A stretch of DNA of 17,669 nt, from NCBI GenBank assembly GCA_037131065.1, contig JBAXRT010000055.1, positions 1 through 17,669 on the forward strand, in the 5' to 3' direction. This document shows positions 1-7,894 of this stretch, in pieces. The number at the start of each line of letters is the position of its first letter. Position 1 is the first letter of the stretch. The translations under genes were made by a program, and so were the position numbers. The notes beneath the pieces are model-generated. The model made no database searches. It was not told where the DNA came from and saw only the letters and a program-made list of their open reading frames with translations. The stretch comes from JBAXRT01 sp037131065 (lineage in GTDB: Bacteria; Bacteroidota; Bacteroidia; Bacteroidales; FEN-979).

Positions 1-17
1 ATAAAGGAATATTGGCG

Positions 18-25
18 CAAATATA
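18..25 (-). promoter_or_regulatory. Possible -7 promoter box for a gene beyond the left edge
   Basis: On the minus strand this reads TATATTTG, an exact match to the Bacteroidota -7 element TAnnTTTG. It lies downstream of the terminator that ends the TPR gene and points off the left edge, so it could start a separate minus-strand transcript. I see no clear -33 TTTG at the right distance, and the surroundings are AT-rich, so a chance match is possible. Confidence 0.3.
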
Positions 26-152
26 AGGAAATAAACCGGAGTATTTACGCTTTTGGAAAATTTAACTAACTGATAATCAGTATAAGAGAAATACTAATTT
101 GTCTTATAATTAATATTATGTTAAGTAATAAATAATTGATTGTATGGTAAAT

Positions 153-188
153 AAAAAAAGACCACCCTTCCGGATGGTCTTTTTTTTT
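153..188. terminator. Bidirectional intrinsic terminator after the TPR gene
   Basis: A hairpin with stem arms AGACCACC and GGATGGTCT (one C/A mismatch) and a 4-base loop is flanked by seven A on the left and nine T on the right. The A and T tracts also pair, and each strand ends in a T run, so it can stop transcription in both directions. It sits just beyond the TAG stop of the minus-strand TPR gene and most likely ends the gyrA/TPR transcript. Positions 1-203 hold no gene that I can see. Confidence 0.9.
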
Positions 189-203
189 GGAATTTACCAG
201 CCC

Positions 204-1409
204 CTATTTCTTCTGAAGATTGATTATCTTTTCATTTACGGCCTTCGCCTTGTCGGACATCTTTAACCTTACATAGATTTGCTTCAAAGCCATCAATGTA
301 TCGATATCTGTGGGACTGATTTCAGAGGCTTTCTCAAGGAAAGGAAGTGCCTTTGAAAGATATGAATCTGCTTCTGCCTTTAATTTATCATATTCCGCTG
401 TAGCGTCATTGGGCAGGTTATTCGCCTTCAAAAGAATTTCGGCTGCGACATTATTGTAAAGAATTCCGAGGTTAAAGAAGGGCTCGAAATAACTGGGATT
501 AAGGGCAATCGCCTTCTCATAAGCAGCTACAGCCTTTTCGAGTACTACTTTCCGTTCATCCTTGGATTTCAGGGTATCGTTAAATATTTTATTATAAAGA
601 GTACCGATGGCATAAAAGACTGAGGGATTGGCAGTATCCTCCTTGGCTATGACCTGGAGCTGTTCAAGGGCTTTATCATCCTCACCAAATGCAAGATACA
701 TATTCGTCTCTGCTTTGATCAGGTCCTGGTTCTTGGGATAAAGCTCCCTGCCCTTTTTAATGATATCATAAGCACCTTTTTTATCCTGAAGCTTCGTATA
801 GAAAACGGTCAGACCAAAATAGATATCAGGTGTATTTTTGCCGGCCTTAAGTGTAACAAGATAATAGTCGCGGGCTTTATCCGGACGGTTGGCGCGTTCC
901 GCGGCAACCGCTGCAGTAAGTAACAGGGTTGTATCCGTCATGTTCAGGATAGAGAAAAGGTTTGCAGCCCGCTCAATCTGATACATCGATTCCTCGAATT
1001 TTCTCTGGTTGAATTTATCTACCCCTTTCTGATAGAGATTCTGCCTCAAGGTATCAACATTGACTCTGATCTCCTCGGTAAACTTTTGTTTGGTATCCAA
1101 TGCATAGGCTTTTTTAAATGACTCAAGTGCCGTAGCAAACAAAAGAGAATCACTTGGGGTTACACGATACAGGTTGATGTAAACCAGGGCTTTGTAAAAC
1201 CATGTTTTGGCATCTCCTGAGGTTTCAGCATTTGCAGAAGCTTCGTCGATATACTTTTTTGCTTCTGCTAATTTTTTCTGCTTATCATCCGTTGTTTTGG
1301 CACGGGTTGCCTCCTTTAAAAAGTTGTACGCTGTCTGCGTATTTACGCTCTGACTCCTGGCAATAAAAAAGGCAAAGATCAGAATGCATCCAATGAGAAC
1401 TCGTTTCAT
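204..1409 (-). CDS. Exported tetratricopeptide-repeat protein
   Basis: This 401-residue protein starts with a signal peptide: MKR followed by a hydrophobic stretch to about residue 17, then RSQS, a likely signal peptidase site. After export it should sit in the periplasm. From about residue 60 to the end it is a chain of TPR-like helix pairs; the clearest are near 155-190 (AAERANRPDKARDYYL), 225-260 (MYLAFGEDDKALEQL), 285-310 (AVAAYEKAIALNPSYF) and 350-395 (PFLEKASEISPTD). TPRs bind other proteins, so a scaffold or assembly role is likely, but the partner cannot be read from the sequence. It lies 86 bases downstream of gyrA on the same strand, a pairing I recall from other Bacteroidales, and it has its own candidate promoter. 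Family-level identity is solid; function is unknown. Confidence 0.85.
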   Translation of the reverse strand: MKRVLIGCILIFAFFIARSQSVNTQTAYNFLKEATRAKTTDDKQKKLAEAKKYIDEASANAETSGDAKTWFYKALVYINLYRVTPSDSLLFATALESFKKAYALDTKQKFTEEIRVNVDTLRQNLYQKGVDKFNQRKFEESMYQIERAANLFSILNMTDTTLLLTAAVAAERANRPDKARDYYLVTLKAGKNTPDIYFGLTVFYTKLQDKKGAYDIIKKGRELYPKNQDLIKAETNMYLAFGEDDKALEQLQVIAKEDTANPSVFYAIGTLYNKIFNDTLKSKDERKVVLEKAVAAYEKAIALNPSYFEPFFNLGILYNNVAAEILLKANNLPNDATAEYDKLKAEADSYLSKALPFLEKASEISPTDIDTLMALKQIYVRLKMSDKAKAVNEKIINLQKK

Positions 1410-1450
1410 TTTAATTGTTTTGAGAGTTTATTTTTTAGTGAATTGGCTGG

Positions 1451-1458
1451 CAAATATA
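1451..1458 (-). promoter_or_regulatory. Candidate -7 promoter box for the TPR gene
   Basis: The minus strand reads TATATTTG, an exact TAnnTTTG match, about 42 bases before the ATG of the TPR gene and inside the 86-base gap after gyrA. No convincing -33 TTG is seen 17-23 bases upstream. No intrinsic terminator is visible after gyrA, so read-through from gyrA may also feed this gene. Confidence 0.4.
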
Positions 1459-1495
1459 GCAAATACCAGTTGATTATATGATGGTTAAGATGAAA

Positions 1496-4021
1496 TTAAT
1501 TTTCCTGGTTCTGCTCATCCACGTGGCCTGCACCTGGTTCTCCGCCAGATTCGGGATCGTCGATATTCTCAGTACCCTCCTCGACTTCCACTTTGGCAAC
1601 AGCAGCAATTGCGTCTCCCTCACTGATCTTGATCAGCCTCACTCCCTGGGTTGCCCTCCCCATGATCCGCAGGTCTGCAACGGCCATCCGGATAATGATC
1701 CCAGACCGGTTAATGATCATCAGGTCGTCATTGTCAGTCACATCCTTAATTGCAATCAGATAACCGGTCTTGTCTGTTACATTAATGGTTTTCACCCCTT
1801 TACCTCCCCTATTGGTCACCCGGTAATCCTCAAGACTGGACCTTTTTCCATACCCTTTTTCGGATACCACAAGCACTTCGCATTTTTTATCTGCAGGGAT
1901 ACTTACCATTCCAATGACCTCATCTGATGATCCTGATAATGTTATCCCCCTCACACCGGCAGCATTCCTCCCCATCGGACGAACAGACTTTTCATTGAAA
2001 CGGATTGCGCGACCCGATTTCAGTGCAAGAACAATCTCATTTGCCCCGTCGGTCAGTTTGGCCTCAAGCAGCTGATCCCCCTCATTGATGGAGATGGCAT
2101 TGATGCCATTTTGGCGGGGTCTGGAGTATGCCTCCAGGGAGGTCTTCTTTATTGTACCTTTGATCGTCGTAAGAATGATAAAATTATTGTTTATATAATC
2201 TTCATCTTTAAGGTTTTTAACATTGATATAGGCTCTTACCTTGTCGGTGCTTTCAATGTTGATCAGGTTCTGAATCGCCCTTCCTTTCGAGGCCTTCCCT
2301 CCTTCCGGGATCTCAAATACCCTGAGCCAGAAACATTTACCTTTTTCAGTAAAAAACAACAGGTAGTTGTGGTTGGTGGCAACAAAAAGATGCTCAAGAA
2401 AATCCTCGTCACGGATATCTGAACCTTTAACTCCCCTTCCACCCCGGTTCTGAACCCGGTACTCCGTAAGCGGTGTGCGCTTGACGTAACCCATGTGCGA
2501 AATCGTGATCACCACATTTTCATCAGGAATAGTGTCCTCAATCCTGAAATCGGAGGCTGCATAAACGATCTGCGATCTCGGTTCATCTCCGTATTTCTCC
2601 TTGATCTGCCTGAGCTCCTCCTTGATGATTTCCATCCTTCGGTTTTCATTGGAAAGAATATCTTTCAGATCTTCAATAAGCTTGATCAGTTCGGCATATT
2701 CCTCCTTGATCTTTTCCCTTTCCAGACCTGTCAGCCGCTGCAGGCGCATCTCAAGGATCGCCTTGGCCTGGATCTCGGAAAGCCCGAAATTTTGCATCAG
2801 GCCTGACTTTGCCTCATCCGGGGTCTGTGAGGCCCGGATCAGTGAAATTACAGCATCCAGGTTATCAAGGGCGATGAGCAAACCCTCCAGTATGTGTGCC
2901 CGTTTCTCGGCTTCCCGGAGATCAAACGCTGTCCGGCGTTTGACAACCTCGTGCCGGTGGTCAACATAATGAACGATCAGATCCTTGAGGTTAAGAGTGA
3001 CGGGTCGTCCCTTGACAAGAGCTATATTATTAATATTAAAGGTGTTCTGAAGCGGGGTCATCTGGTACAGTTTATTCAGTACCACATTGGTGATGACCTC
3101 TTTTTTCAGCTCATAAACAATCCTGATGCCTGAACGGTCCGATTCATCACGTATATCAGTGATCCCCTCAATCTTTTTATCGTTGATGAGATCAGCCGTT
3201 TTCTTAATCATCTCCGACTTGTTCACCTGGTAAGGGATGGAGCTGACAATGATCCTTTCACGACCGTTATCATCCTGCTCGATCTTGGTTTCCCCACGAA
3301 GGACAATCCGTCCCCTGCCGGTTTCATATGCCTCCTTTACGCCGTCATATCCGTAGATTATCCCCCCGGTCGGAAAATCAGGGGCCTTTATCAATTTCAT
3401 CAGATCAGGAATGGTTATGTTCCTGTCATCGATATAGGCAATGATTCCGTCAATAACCTCACTGATGTTATGAGGCGCCATGTTCGTGGCCATCCCAACC
3501 GCGATCCCTGAAGCGCCATTGATGAGGAGATTTGGGATACCTGAAGGCATGACCTTGGGTTCCTGAAGCGAATCATCAAAATTCAGTTGGAAATCAACCG
3601 TCTCCTTCTCAAGGTCCGAAAGCATCTCCTCCGCTATCTTTTTCAACCGGGCTTCCGTATAACGCATGGCTGCCGGATTATCACCGTCCATGGATCCGAA
3701 ATTTCCCTGGCCGTCGATAAGAGGATACCGCAAACTCCACTCCTGTGCCATTCTCACCATCGCATCATAGACCGAGGTGTCGCCATGCGGATGATATTTT
3801 CCAAGGACCTCGCCGACTATCCTGGCAGACTTTTTATAGGGCCTGTTAGAAAAAACGCCCAGTTCATACATTCCAAAGAGTACCCGGCGATGCACCGGTT
3901 TCAATCCATCACGTACATCCGGAAGAGCCCTTGCAACGATTACCGACATTGCATAATCAATGTAGGCAGTCTTCATCTGGTTCTCAATATTAACCGGAAT
4001 GATCCTTTCTCCGATTTCCAT
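1496..4021 (-). CDS. gyrA: DNA gyrase subunit A
   Basis: GyrA is the cleavage/rejoining subunit of DNA gyrase, which with GyrB puts negative supercoils into DNA using ATP. The 841-residue length is typical. The catalytic tyrosine is Y121 in MRYTEARL, equal to E. coli Y122. The quinolone-resistance region is HPHGDTSVYD (77-86), with Thr82 where E. coli has Ser83 and Asp86 where it has Asp87. The DNA-intercalating isoleucine region SGIAVGMATN is at 171-180. The C-terminal beta-pinwheel (about 500-800) carries the GyrA box at 524-530 as QNRGGRG (canonical QRRGGKG), which supports GyrA over ParC; a second similar motif, TNRGGKG, lies in a later blade. The tail is acidic. The gene is divergent from clpC and followed by the TPR gene. 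The ATG start fits the family N-terminus exactly. Confidence 0.98.
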   Translation of the reverse strand: MEIGERIIPVNIENQMKTAYIDYAMSVIVARALPDVRDGLKPVHRRVLFGMYELGVFSNRPYKKSARIVGEVLGKYHPHGDTSVYDAMVRMAQEWSLRYPLIDGQGNFGSMDGDNPAAMRYTEARLKKIAEEMLSDLEKETVDFQLNFDDSLQEPKVMPSGIPNLLINGASGIAVGMATNMAPHNISEVIDGIIAYIDDRNITIPDLMKLIKAPDFPTGGIIYGYDGVKEAYETGRGRIVLRGETKIEQDDNGRERIIVSSIPYQVNKSEMIKKTADLINDKKIEGITDIRDESDRSGIRIVYELKKEVITNVVLNKLYQMTPLQNTFNINNIALVKGRPVTLNLKDLIVHYVDHRHEVVKRRTAFDLREAEKRAHILEGLLIALDNLDAVISLIRASQTPDEAKSGLMQNFGLSEIQAKAILEMRLQRLTGLEREKIKEEYAELIKLIEDLKDILSNENRRMEIIKEELRQIKEKYGDEPRSQIVYAASDFRIEDTIPDENVVITISHMGYVKRTPLTEYRVQNRGGRGVKGSDIRDEDFLEHLFVATNHNYLLFFTEKGKCFWLRVFEIPEGGKASKGRAIQNLINIESTDKVRAYINVKNLKDEDYINNNFIILTTIKGTIKKTSLEAYSRPRQNGINAISINEGDQLLEAKLTDGANEIVLALKSGRAIRFNEKSVRPMGRNAAGVRGITLSGSSDEVIGMVSIPADKKCEVLVVSEKGYGKRSSLEDYRVTNRGGKGVKTINVTDKTGYLIAIKDVTDNDDLMIINRSGIIIRMAVADLRIMGRATQGVRLIKISEGDAIAAVAKVEVEEGTENIDDPESGGEPGAGHVDEQNQEN

Positions 4022-4080
4022 AAAAGGTAATAAGTTAATTACTTAAAATTCAGATATATAATTTAAATATTTTTAAAATA

Positions 4081-4088
4081 CGAAGGTA
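4081..4088 (-). promoter_or_regulatory. Possible -7 promoter box for gyrA
   Basis: The minus strand reads TACCTTCG, one mismatch from TAnnTTTG, about 60 bases before the gyrA ATG. A T-rich GGTTTTCC lies roughly where a -33 element would be, but it is not a clean match. This is the best candidate I find for gyrA and it is weak. Confidence 0.3.
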
Positions 4089-4180
4089 ATAATAATAACC
4101 GGGAAAACCATGGGTTTTTTGGATATATTTTTCAGGCTTACTAACATGGAACTGTTAATAAATAAAGGGGTCTCCGGATG

Positions 4181-4194
4181 GAATTCAGGAATTC
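4181..4194. repeat. 14-base palindrome GAATTC-AG-GAATTC
   Basis: Two copies of GAATTC are separated by AG, giving an almost perfect inverted repeat in the gyrA/clpC gap, six bases before a TATTTTTG (4200-4207) that matches the -7 consensus. The position would suit an operator, but AT-rich palindromes of this size occur by chance. Confidence 0.3.
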
Positions 4195-4298
4195 AATTGT
4201 ATTTTTGACCAGATTGACATTTTAGCAGGATTTCACTAGTGGTTCAATTTTTGTTATTCAGAACAATTACCATGATTTTCCTGGTTCAGTGCGGTCAA

Positions 4299-4329
4299 AT
4301 TGAAAGTCTGGTTTGTCTTGATAATTTTG
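4299..4329 (+). promoter_or_regulatory. Likely promoter of clpC
   Basis: A -33-like ATTG (4299-4302) is followed after 19 bases by TAATTTTG (4322-4329), an exact TAnnTTTG -7 box. The spacing fits the Bacteroidota primary sigma factor consensus. Transcription would begin near 4335, leaving a leader of about 100 bases before the clpC ATG. Confidence 0.6.
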
Positions 4330-4437
4330 GAGAAGCAGAGCATGGTAAAATGAAACATAAGCAAAGAAATAACGTTTTATCAGGGAATGGTAGAAGTTTT
4401 TCGTTGCATCGAAAATTGTGTAGCATTGTAAATAGTT

Positions 4438-6996
4438 ATGGAAGCAAAATTCTCACAAAGGGTTAAGGATGTGTTGATTTATAGTCGCGAGGAAGCCCAG
4501 CGTCTTGGAAACGATTATATTGGAATTGAACATTTATTGCTTGGGATCATCCGTGAAGGAGAAGGGTTGGCAATAAAGATCCTGAAAAGTCTTGGAACTG
4601 ATTTTATTTCAATAAGAAAGAAGATTGAATCGGCAGTCGCCAGTCATAAGGAGCAGCCGTCGGGGAGTGAAAACCTGCCTCTTATCAAACAGGCGGAGAG
4701 GGCTCTGAAACTGACATACCTGGAGGCGAAGCTTTTCAATAATGAACTGATAGGAACTGAACACCTACTGCTGGCTATACTCAAAGATGAGAACAACCTG
4801 GTGACTAAGACATTCTCCACTTACGGTATTACCTATGAAACGGTCAAGGATGAGTTAAAAATGATCCTTGAAAGTGGTAATGAGGAGAAATCCGCCGCCC
4901 CACAGGATATTCTTCCGAAAGACGATGATGAGGATGATCCGGAAGAGGGTTCAAAAGGGTTTGGTGCCACTCCAAAAAAAGGTACGGAATCCAAATCAAA
5001 GACCCCGGTCCTGGATAATTTCGGACGCGACATAACGAAAGCTGCAGAGGAGGACCGACTTGATCCCATCGTTGGACGCGAAAAAGAATTGCAGCGAATT
5101 GCCCAGATCCTTAGCAGGAGAAAAAAGAATAATCCAATACTAATCGGTGAGCCCGGGGTTGGAAAATCTGCCATAGCTGAAGGACTTGCGCTGCGGATTA
5201 TACAGAGAAAAGTCTCCCGTGCTCTTTTTAACAAACGTATCGTATCACTTGACCTGGCCTCCCTCGTTGCCGGAACTAAATACAGGGGTCAGTTCGAAGA
5301 GAGGATGAAGGCCGTACTGAATGAGCTTGAAAAAAATCCGAATATCATCTTGTTTATTGATGAAATCCATACCATCGTCGGAGCTGGTAATGCCTCCGGC
5401 TCACTCGACGCTTCGAATATGTTCAAACCGGCCCTGGCCAGAGGTGAAATTCAGTGTATCGGTTCCACCACCCTGGATGAATACCGTCAGTATATTGAAA
5501 AAGACGGGGCCCTGGAAAGAAGATTCCAGAAGGTCCTTGTTGATCCTACCTCATCGGAAGAGACGATTGAAATCCTGAACAACATCAAGGAAAAATATGA
5601 AGACCATCACCTTGTCAACTACAATGATGAGGCGATCAAGGCTTGCGTTATGCTGACCAATCGTTACATCACCGACCGCTATTTACCGGATAAGGCCATT
5701 GATGCACTTGATGAAGCTGGTGCGAGGGTACATATTTCGAATATTAATGTCCCTCCCGAGATCATGAACATAGAAAACCAGATCGAGGAGACCAGGAAAA
5801 GGAAGATGCAGGCTATCAACAGCCAGAAATTCGAGGAGGCTGCTGATCTCCGGGATACAGAAAGGAAATTGCAGGAGGGGCTTGAACGCGAAAAGCGGGT
5901 CTGGGAAGAAAATTCAAAGATCAACCGGCAGCCTGTAACAGAGGAAAATGTTGCTGAGGTGGTTGCTATGATGACCGGTATTCCCGTGCAGCGGATTGCC
6001 AAAAACGAGAGCGATCGGCTCCTTAGCATGGAAAGTGAACTGGGGGGGTCCGTCATTGGTCAGACCGAAGCAATTAAAAAGGTAGTAAAATCGATTCGGA
6101 GAAACAGGGCCGGACTCAAAGATCCAAACAAGCCGATCGGGACCTTTATTTTCCTTGGCCCTACCGGAGTCGGAAAAACCCACCTTGCAAAGGTCTTGGC
6201 TAAGTTCCTCTTCGACTCAGAAGATGCTCTTGTGCGGATCGATATGAGTGAGTACATGGAGAAATTTGCCGTCTCAAGACTTATCGGAGCACCCCCGGGT
6301 TATGTCGGGTACGAGGAGGGCGGCCAGCTGACAGAAAAAATCAGAAGAAGACCCTATTCGATCGTTCTGCTTGATGAGATCGAGAAGGCCCACCCTGATG
6401 TCTTCCACCTCCTCCTTCAAGTCATGGATGATGGTCTGCTGACCGACAGCTTCGGAAGAAGGGTCGATTTTAAAAATACCATTGTGATCATGACTTCAAA
6501 CATAGGTTCCCGGCAGTTAAAAGACTTTGGCCAGGGTGTTGGATTTTCCACCTCTGCCAAACAGGCTTCTTCTTCTGAGTATGCCAGGGGGGTGATTGAG
6601 AATGCCCTGAAAAAGTCTTTTGCTCCTGAATTCCTGAACAGGATTGATGATGTCGTTATCTTCGAATCCCTCGAGCGTGAAGACATCCATAAAATCATCG
6701 ATATTGAATTGAAACACCTGTACAAAAGGATCAACAATATGGGCTACCAGGTAGTCATTACTGCTCCCGCCAAAGACTATATTGTTGAAAAAGGATGGGA
6801 TGCCCAGTTCGGGGCAAGGCCTCTCAAAAGGGCTATACAGAAGTATGTTGAAGATGCCCTTGCCGAAGAGATCATTAAGTCGAAACTCTCCTCCAGTGAC
6901 CTTATAACTGTTGATTATAACAAGGAGAAAGACGAGATTGTTGTATTAATATCCAAGCAGGAAACAGGAAAGACTCCTGCTGAGAATGTAAACTAA
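4438..6996 (+). CDS. clpC: ATP-dependent Clp protease ATP-binding subunit ClpC
   Basis: ClpC is a two-ring AAA+ unfoldase that feeds proteins to the ClpP peptidase in the cytoplasm. The 852 residues show the full order: Clp N domain with two repeats (about 1-145), a charged linker (about 150-190), AAA domain 1 with Walker A GEPGVGKS (237-244) and Walker B ILFIDE (304-309), a short middle region with a UVR-type motif (about 445-480, NSQKFEEAADLRDTERKL), and AAA domain 2 with Walker A GPTGVGKT (574-581) and Walker B VLLDE (643-647). The UVR motif and short middle region distinguish it from ClpB. The tripeptide VGF at 701-703 is in the loop that docks onto ClpP. The stop overlaps the end of the convergent membrane-protein gene by 4 bases, with no terminator between. 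The ATG gives the usual family N-terminus (AKFSQRVKDVL). Confidence 0.97.
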   Translation: MEAKFSQRVKDVLIYSREEAQRLGNDYIGIEHLLLGIIREGEGLAIKILKSLGTDFISIRKKIESAVASHKEQPSGSENLPLIKQAERALKLTYLEAKLFNNELIGTEHLLLAILKDENNLVTKTFSTYGITYETVKDELKMILESGNEEKSAAPQDILPKDDDEDDPEEGSKGFGATPKKGTESKSKTPVLDNFGRDITKAAEEDRLDPIVGREKELQRIAQILSRRKKNNPILIGEPGVGKSAIAEGLALRIIQRKVSRALFNKRIVSLDLASLVAGTKYRGQFEERMKAVLNELEKNPNIILFIDEIHTIVGAGNASGSLDASNMFKPALARGEIQCIGSTTLDEYRQYIEKDGALERRFQKVLVDPTSSEETIEILNNIKEKYEDHHLVNYNDEAIKACVMLTNRYITDRYLPDKAIDALDEAGARVHISNINVPPEIMNIENQIEETRKRKMQAINSQKFEEAADLRDTERKLQEGLEREKRVWEENSKINRQPVTEENVAEVVAMMTGIPVQRIAKNESDRLLSMESELGGSVIGQTEAIKKVVKSIRRNRAGLKDPNKPIGTFIFLGPTGVGKTHLAKVLAKFLFDSEDALVRIDMSEYMEKFAVSRLIGAPPGYVGYEEGGQLTEKIRRRPYSIVLLDEIEKAHPDVFHLLLQVMDDGLLTDSFGRRVDFKNTIVIMTSNIGSRQLKDFGQGVGFSTSAKQASSSEYARGVIENALKKSFAPEFLNRIDDVVIFESLEREDIHKIIDIELKHLYKRINNMGYQVVITAPAKDYIVEKGWDAQFGARPLKRAIQKYVEDALAEEIIKSKLSSSDLITVDYNKEKDEIVVLISKQETGKTPAENVN

Positions 6997-7811
6997 AACC
7001 TGTTCAGAAGTTCCTGGGTTTTGTCAGTATTCAGTGAGATTTTTCCTCTTTCGTCACCATTGCTGAAGATTGTATTAAGGATATCATTGGCTCTCTGATT
7101 GCCTTTGAAGAGGTACCGTACATTGATCGAAAACCCGTTATTTTCAAAATTAATCTGATTTCCGCTGGGATCAGTTATATAGAAAACATCCTCGGTTGGT
7201 TCAACCCCGTTCAGGTATTTGGCAGCCAGCGCTGTATTTACTGCATTTGTTTTAACCTTATGGAGTTCAGGGATACTGTACTCTCCCATGATAAAAAGGT
7301 TATCGATGAAATAGTGGATCGCTTTCATCTTCATGCCCTGCATAGTCTCATGGTACCCGAGAACATTCACCCTTGAATCACTGAACCTGGCAACGTTCAC
7401 GCATTGTGGGGATCCTTTTGATCGAAGCATCTGCTTGTAAAGGGTAAGGAAGGGAACCTGGCCGAATTCAATATTAGTTTTGGTTTTATACTCTGCCGCG
7501 TTTCTGATCCTTTTATAGAAACAATAAAAATGCATTGTGATCTCATCCTTGATGCAATTGTTGTGAGGACTTCTCAGGTCATTTTCCTTAAAAAATTCAA
7601 GAAATTCGTAGCTGTATTTCCCGTAAACCATTGATAAATAAGCAAGACGGAAAAGGGGAAAAAGCCTTTTACGCAAAAAAATCAGCAGGAGAATGAGGAT
7701 AAAAAATCCAACCAGTGCAAGTATGAGATAAAGCATACTTGGATCAAAGGAGGTACTGTCTTTGGCAGTTCTCGCCAGAATGACAAAACCAATCAAGTTC
7801 CCGGGCAGCAT
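6993..7811 (-). CDS. Membrane-anchored protein of unknown family
   Basis: I do not recognise this protein. From the ATG at 7811 it has 272 residues. The N-terminus is hydrophobic (LPGNLIGFVILA), followed by a polar patch (RTAKDSTSFDPS) and a strong transmembrane helix at about 26-46, then RKR, which predicts a large cytoplasmic C-terminal domain of some 220 residues. The first hydrophobic stretch could be a signal peptide or a short extra segment. The domain is mixed and soluble-looking with no metal or nucleotide motif that I can name. A longer reading starts with TTG at 7832, but that TTG lies inside an exact -7 promoter box (7830-7837), so the internal ATG is more likely. The gene is 83 bases from the acyl-CoA dehydrogenase and overlaps the clpC stop by 4 bases. 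Confidence 0.75.
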   Translation of the reverse strand: MLPGNLIGFVILARTAKDSTSFDPSMLYLILALVGFFILILLLIFLRKRLFPLFRLAYLSMVYGKYSYEFLEFFKENDLRSPHNNCIKDEITMHFYCFYKRIRNAAEYKTKTNIEFGQVPFLTLYKQMLRSKGSPQCVNVARFSDSRVNVLGYHETMQGMKMKAIHYFIDNLFIMGEYSIPELHKVKTNAVNTALAAKYLNGVEPTEDVFYITDPSGNQINFENNGFSINVRYLFKGNQRANDILNTIFSNGDERGKISLNTDKTQELLNRF

Positions 7812-7829
7812 AACAAAATTTAGAACAGA

Positions 7830-7837
7830 CAAATGTA
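7830..7837 (-). promoter_or_regulatory. Candidate -7 promoter box for the membrane-protein gene
   Basis: The minus strand reads TACATTTG, an exact TAnnTTTG match. Transcription would begin near 7824, about 13 bases before the ATG at 7811 and downstream of the alternative TTG at 7832. That makes the TTG start unlikely if the promoter is real. No good -33 TTG is seen at the expected spacing. Confidence 0.45.
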
Positions 7838-7894
7838 ATGATTTCCCTTAAGCTTATTACCCTGATGACAAGAAGATTTTACAATGATGGCCTC

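Larger units (their letters stand above)
4022..4437. other. Divergent regulatory gap between gyrA and clpC
   Basis: This AT-rich gap of 416 bases separates two divergent housekeeping genes and should hold both promoters. I see a possible minus-strand -7 box near 4081, a good plus-strand promoter at 4299-4329, another plus-strand TAnnTTTG match at 4200-4207 without a -33 element, a 14-base palindrome at 4181-4194 and a short dyad TTGTT/AACAA at 4251-4266. No CIRCE-type heat-shock operator is present. No reading frame in the gap looks like a real gene. Confidence 0.6.

Noticed and set aside
1383..1400. Possible lipoprotein signal (LIGC) at residues 5-8 of the TPR protein
   Set aside because: The cysteine comes after only seven residues, leaving no hydrophobic region before it. 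The hydrophobic stretch follows the cysteine, which fits an ordinary signal peptide.
1410..1495. Weak CTGG/CCAG inverted repeat as a gyrA terminator
   Set aside because: The stem is only four bases with a long loop and no T run on the minus strand.
1478..1927. Plus-strand open frame opposite the end of gyrA
   Set aside because: It lies fully antisense to a well-conserved gyrA C-terminus, and its translation is rich in His, Pro and Cys with no family features. It is a shadow frame.
3587..4030. Plus-strand frame of 147 codons opposite the gyrA N-terminus
   Set aside because: The opposite strand encodes the catalytic core of GyrA with exact motifs, so this frame exists only because of codon bias in gyrA.
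4438..6996. Reading the unfoldase as ClpB or ClpA
   Set aside because: The middle region is short with a UVR-type motif rather than the long ClpB coiled coil, and a ClpP-docking VGF loop is present, so ClpC fits best.
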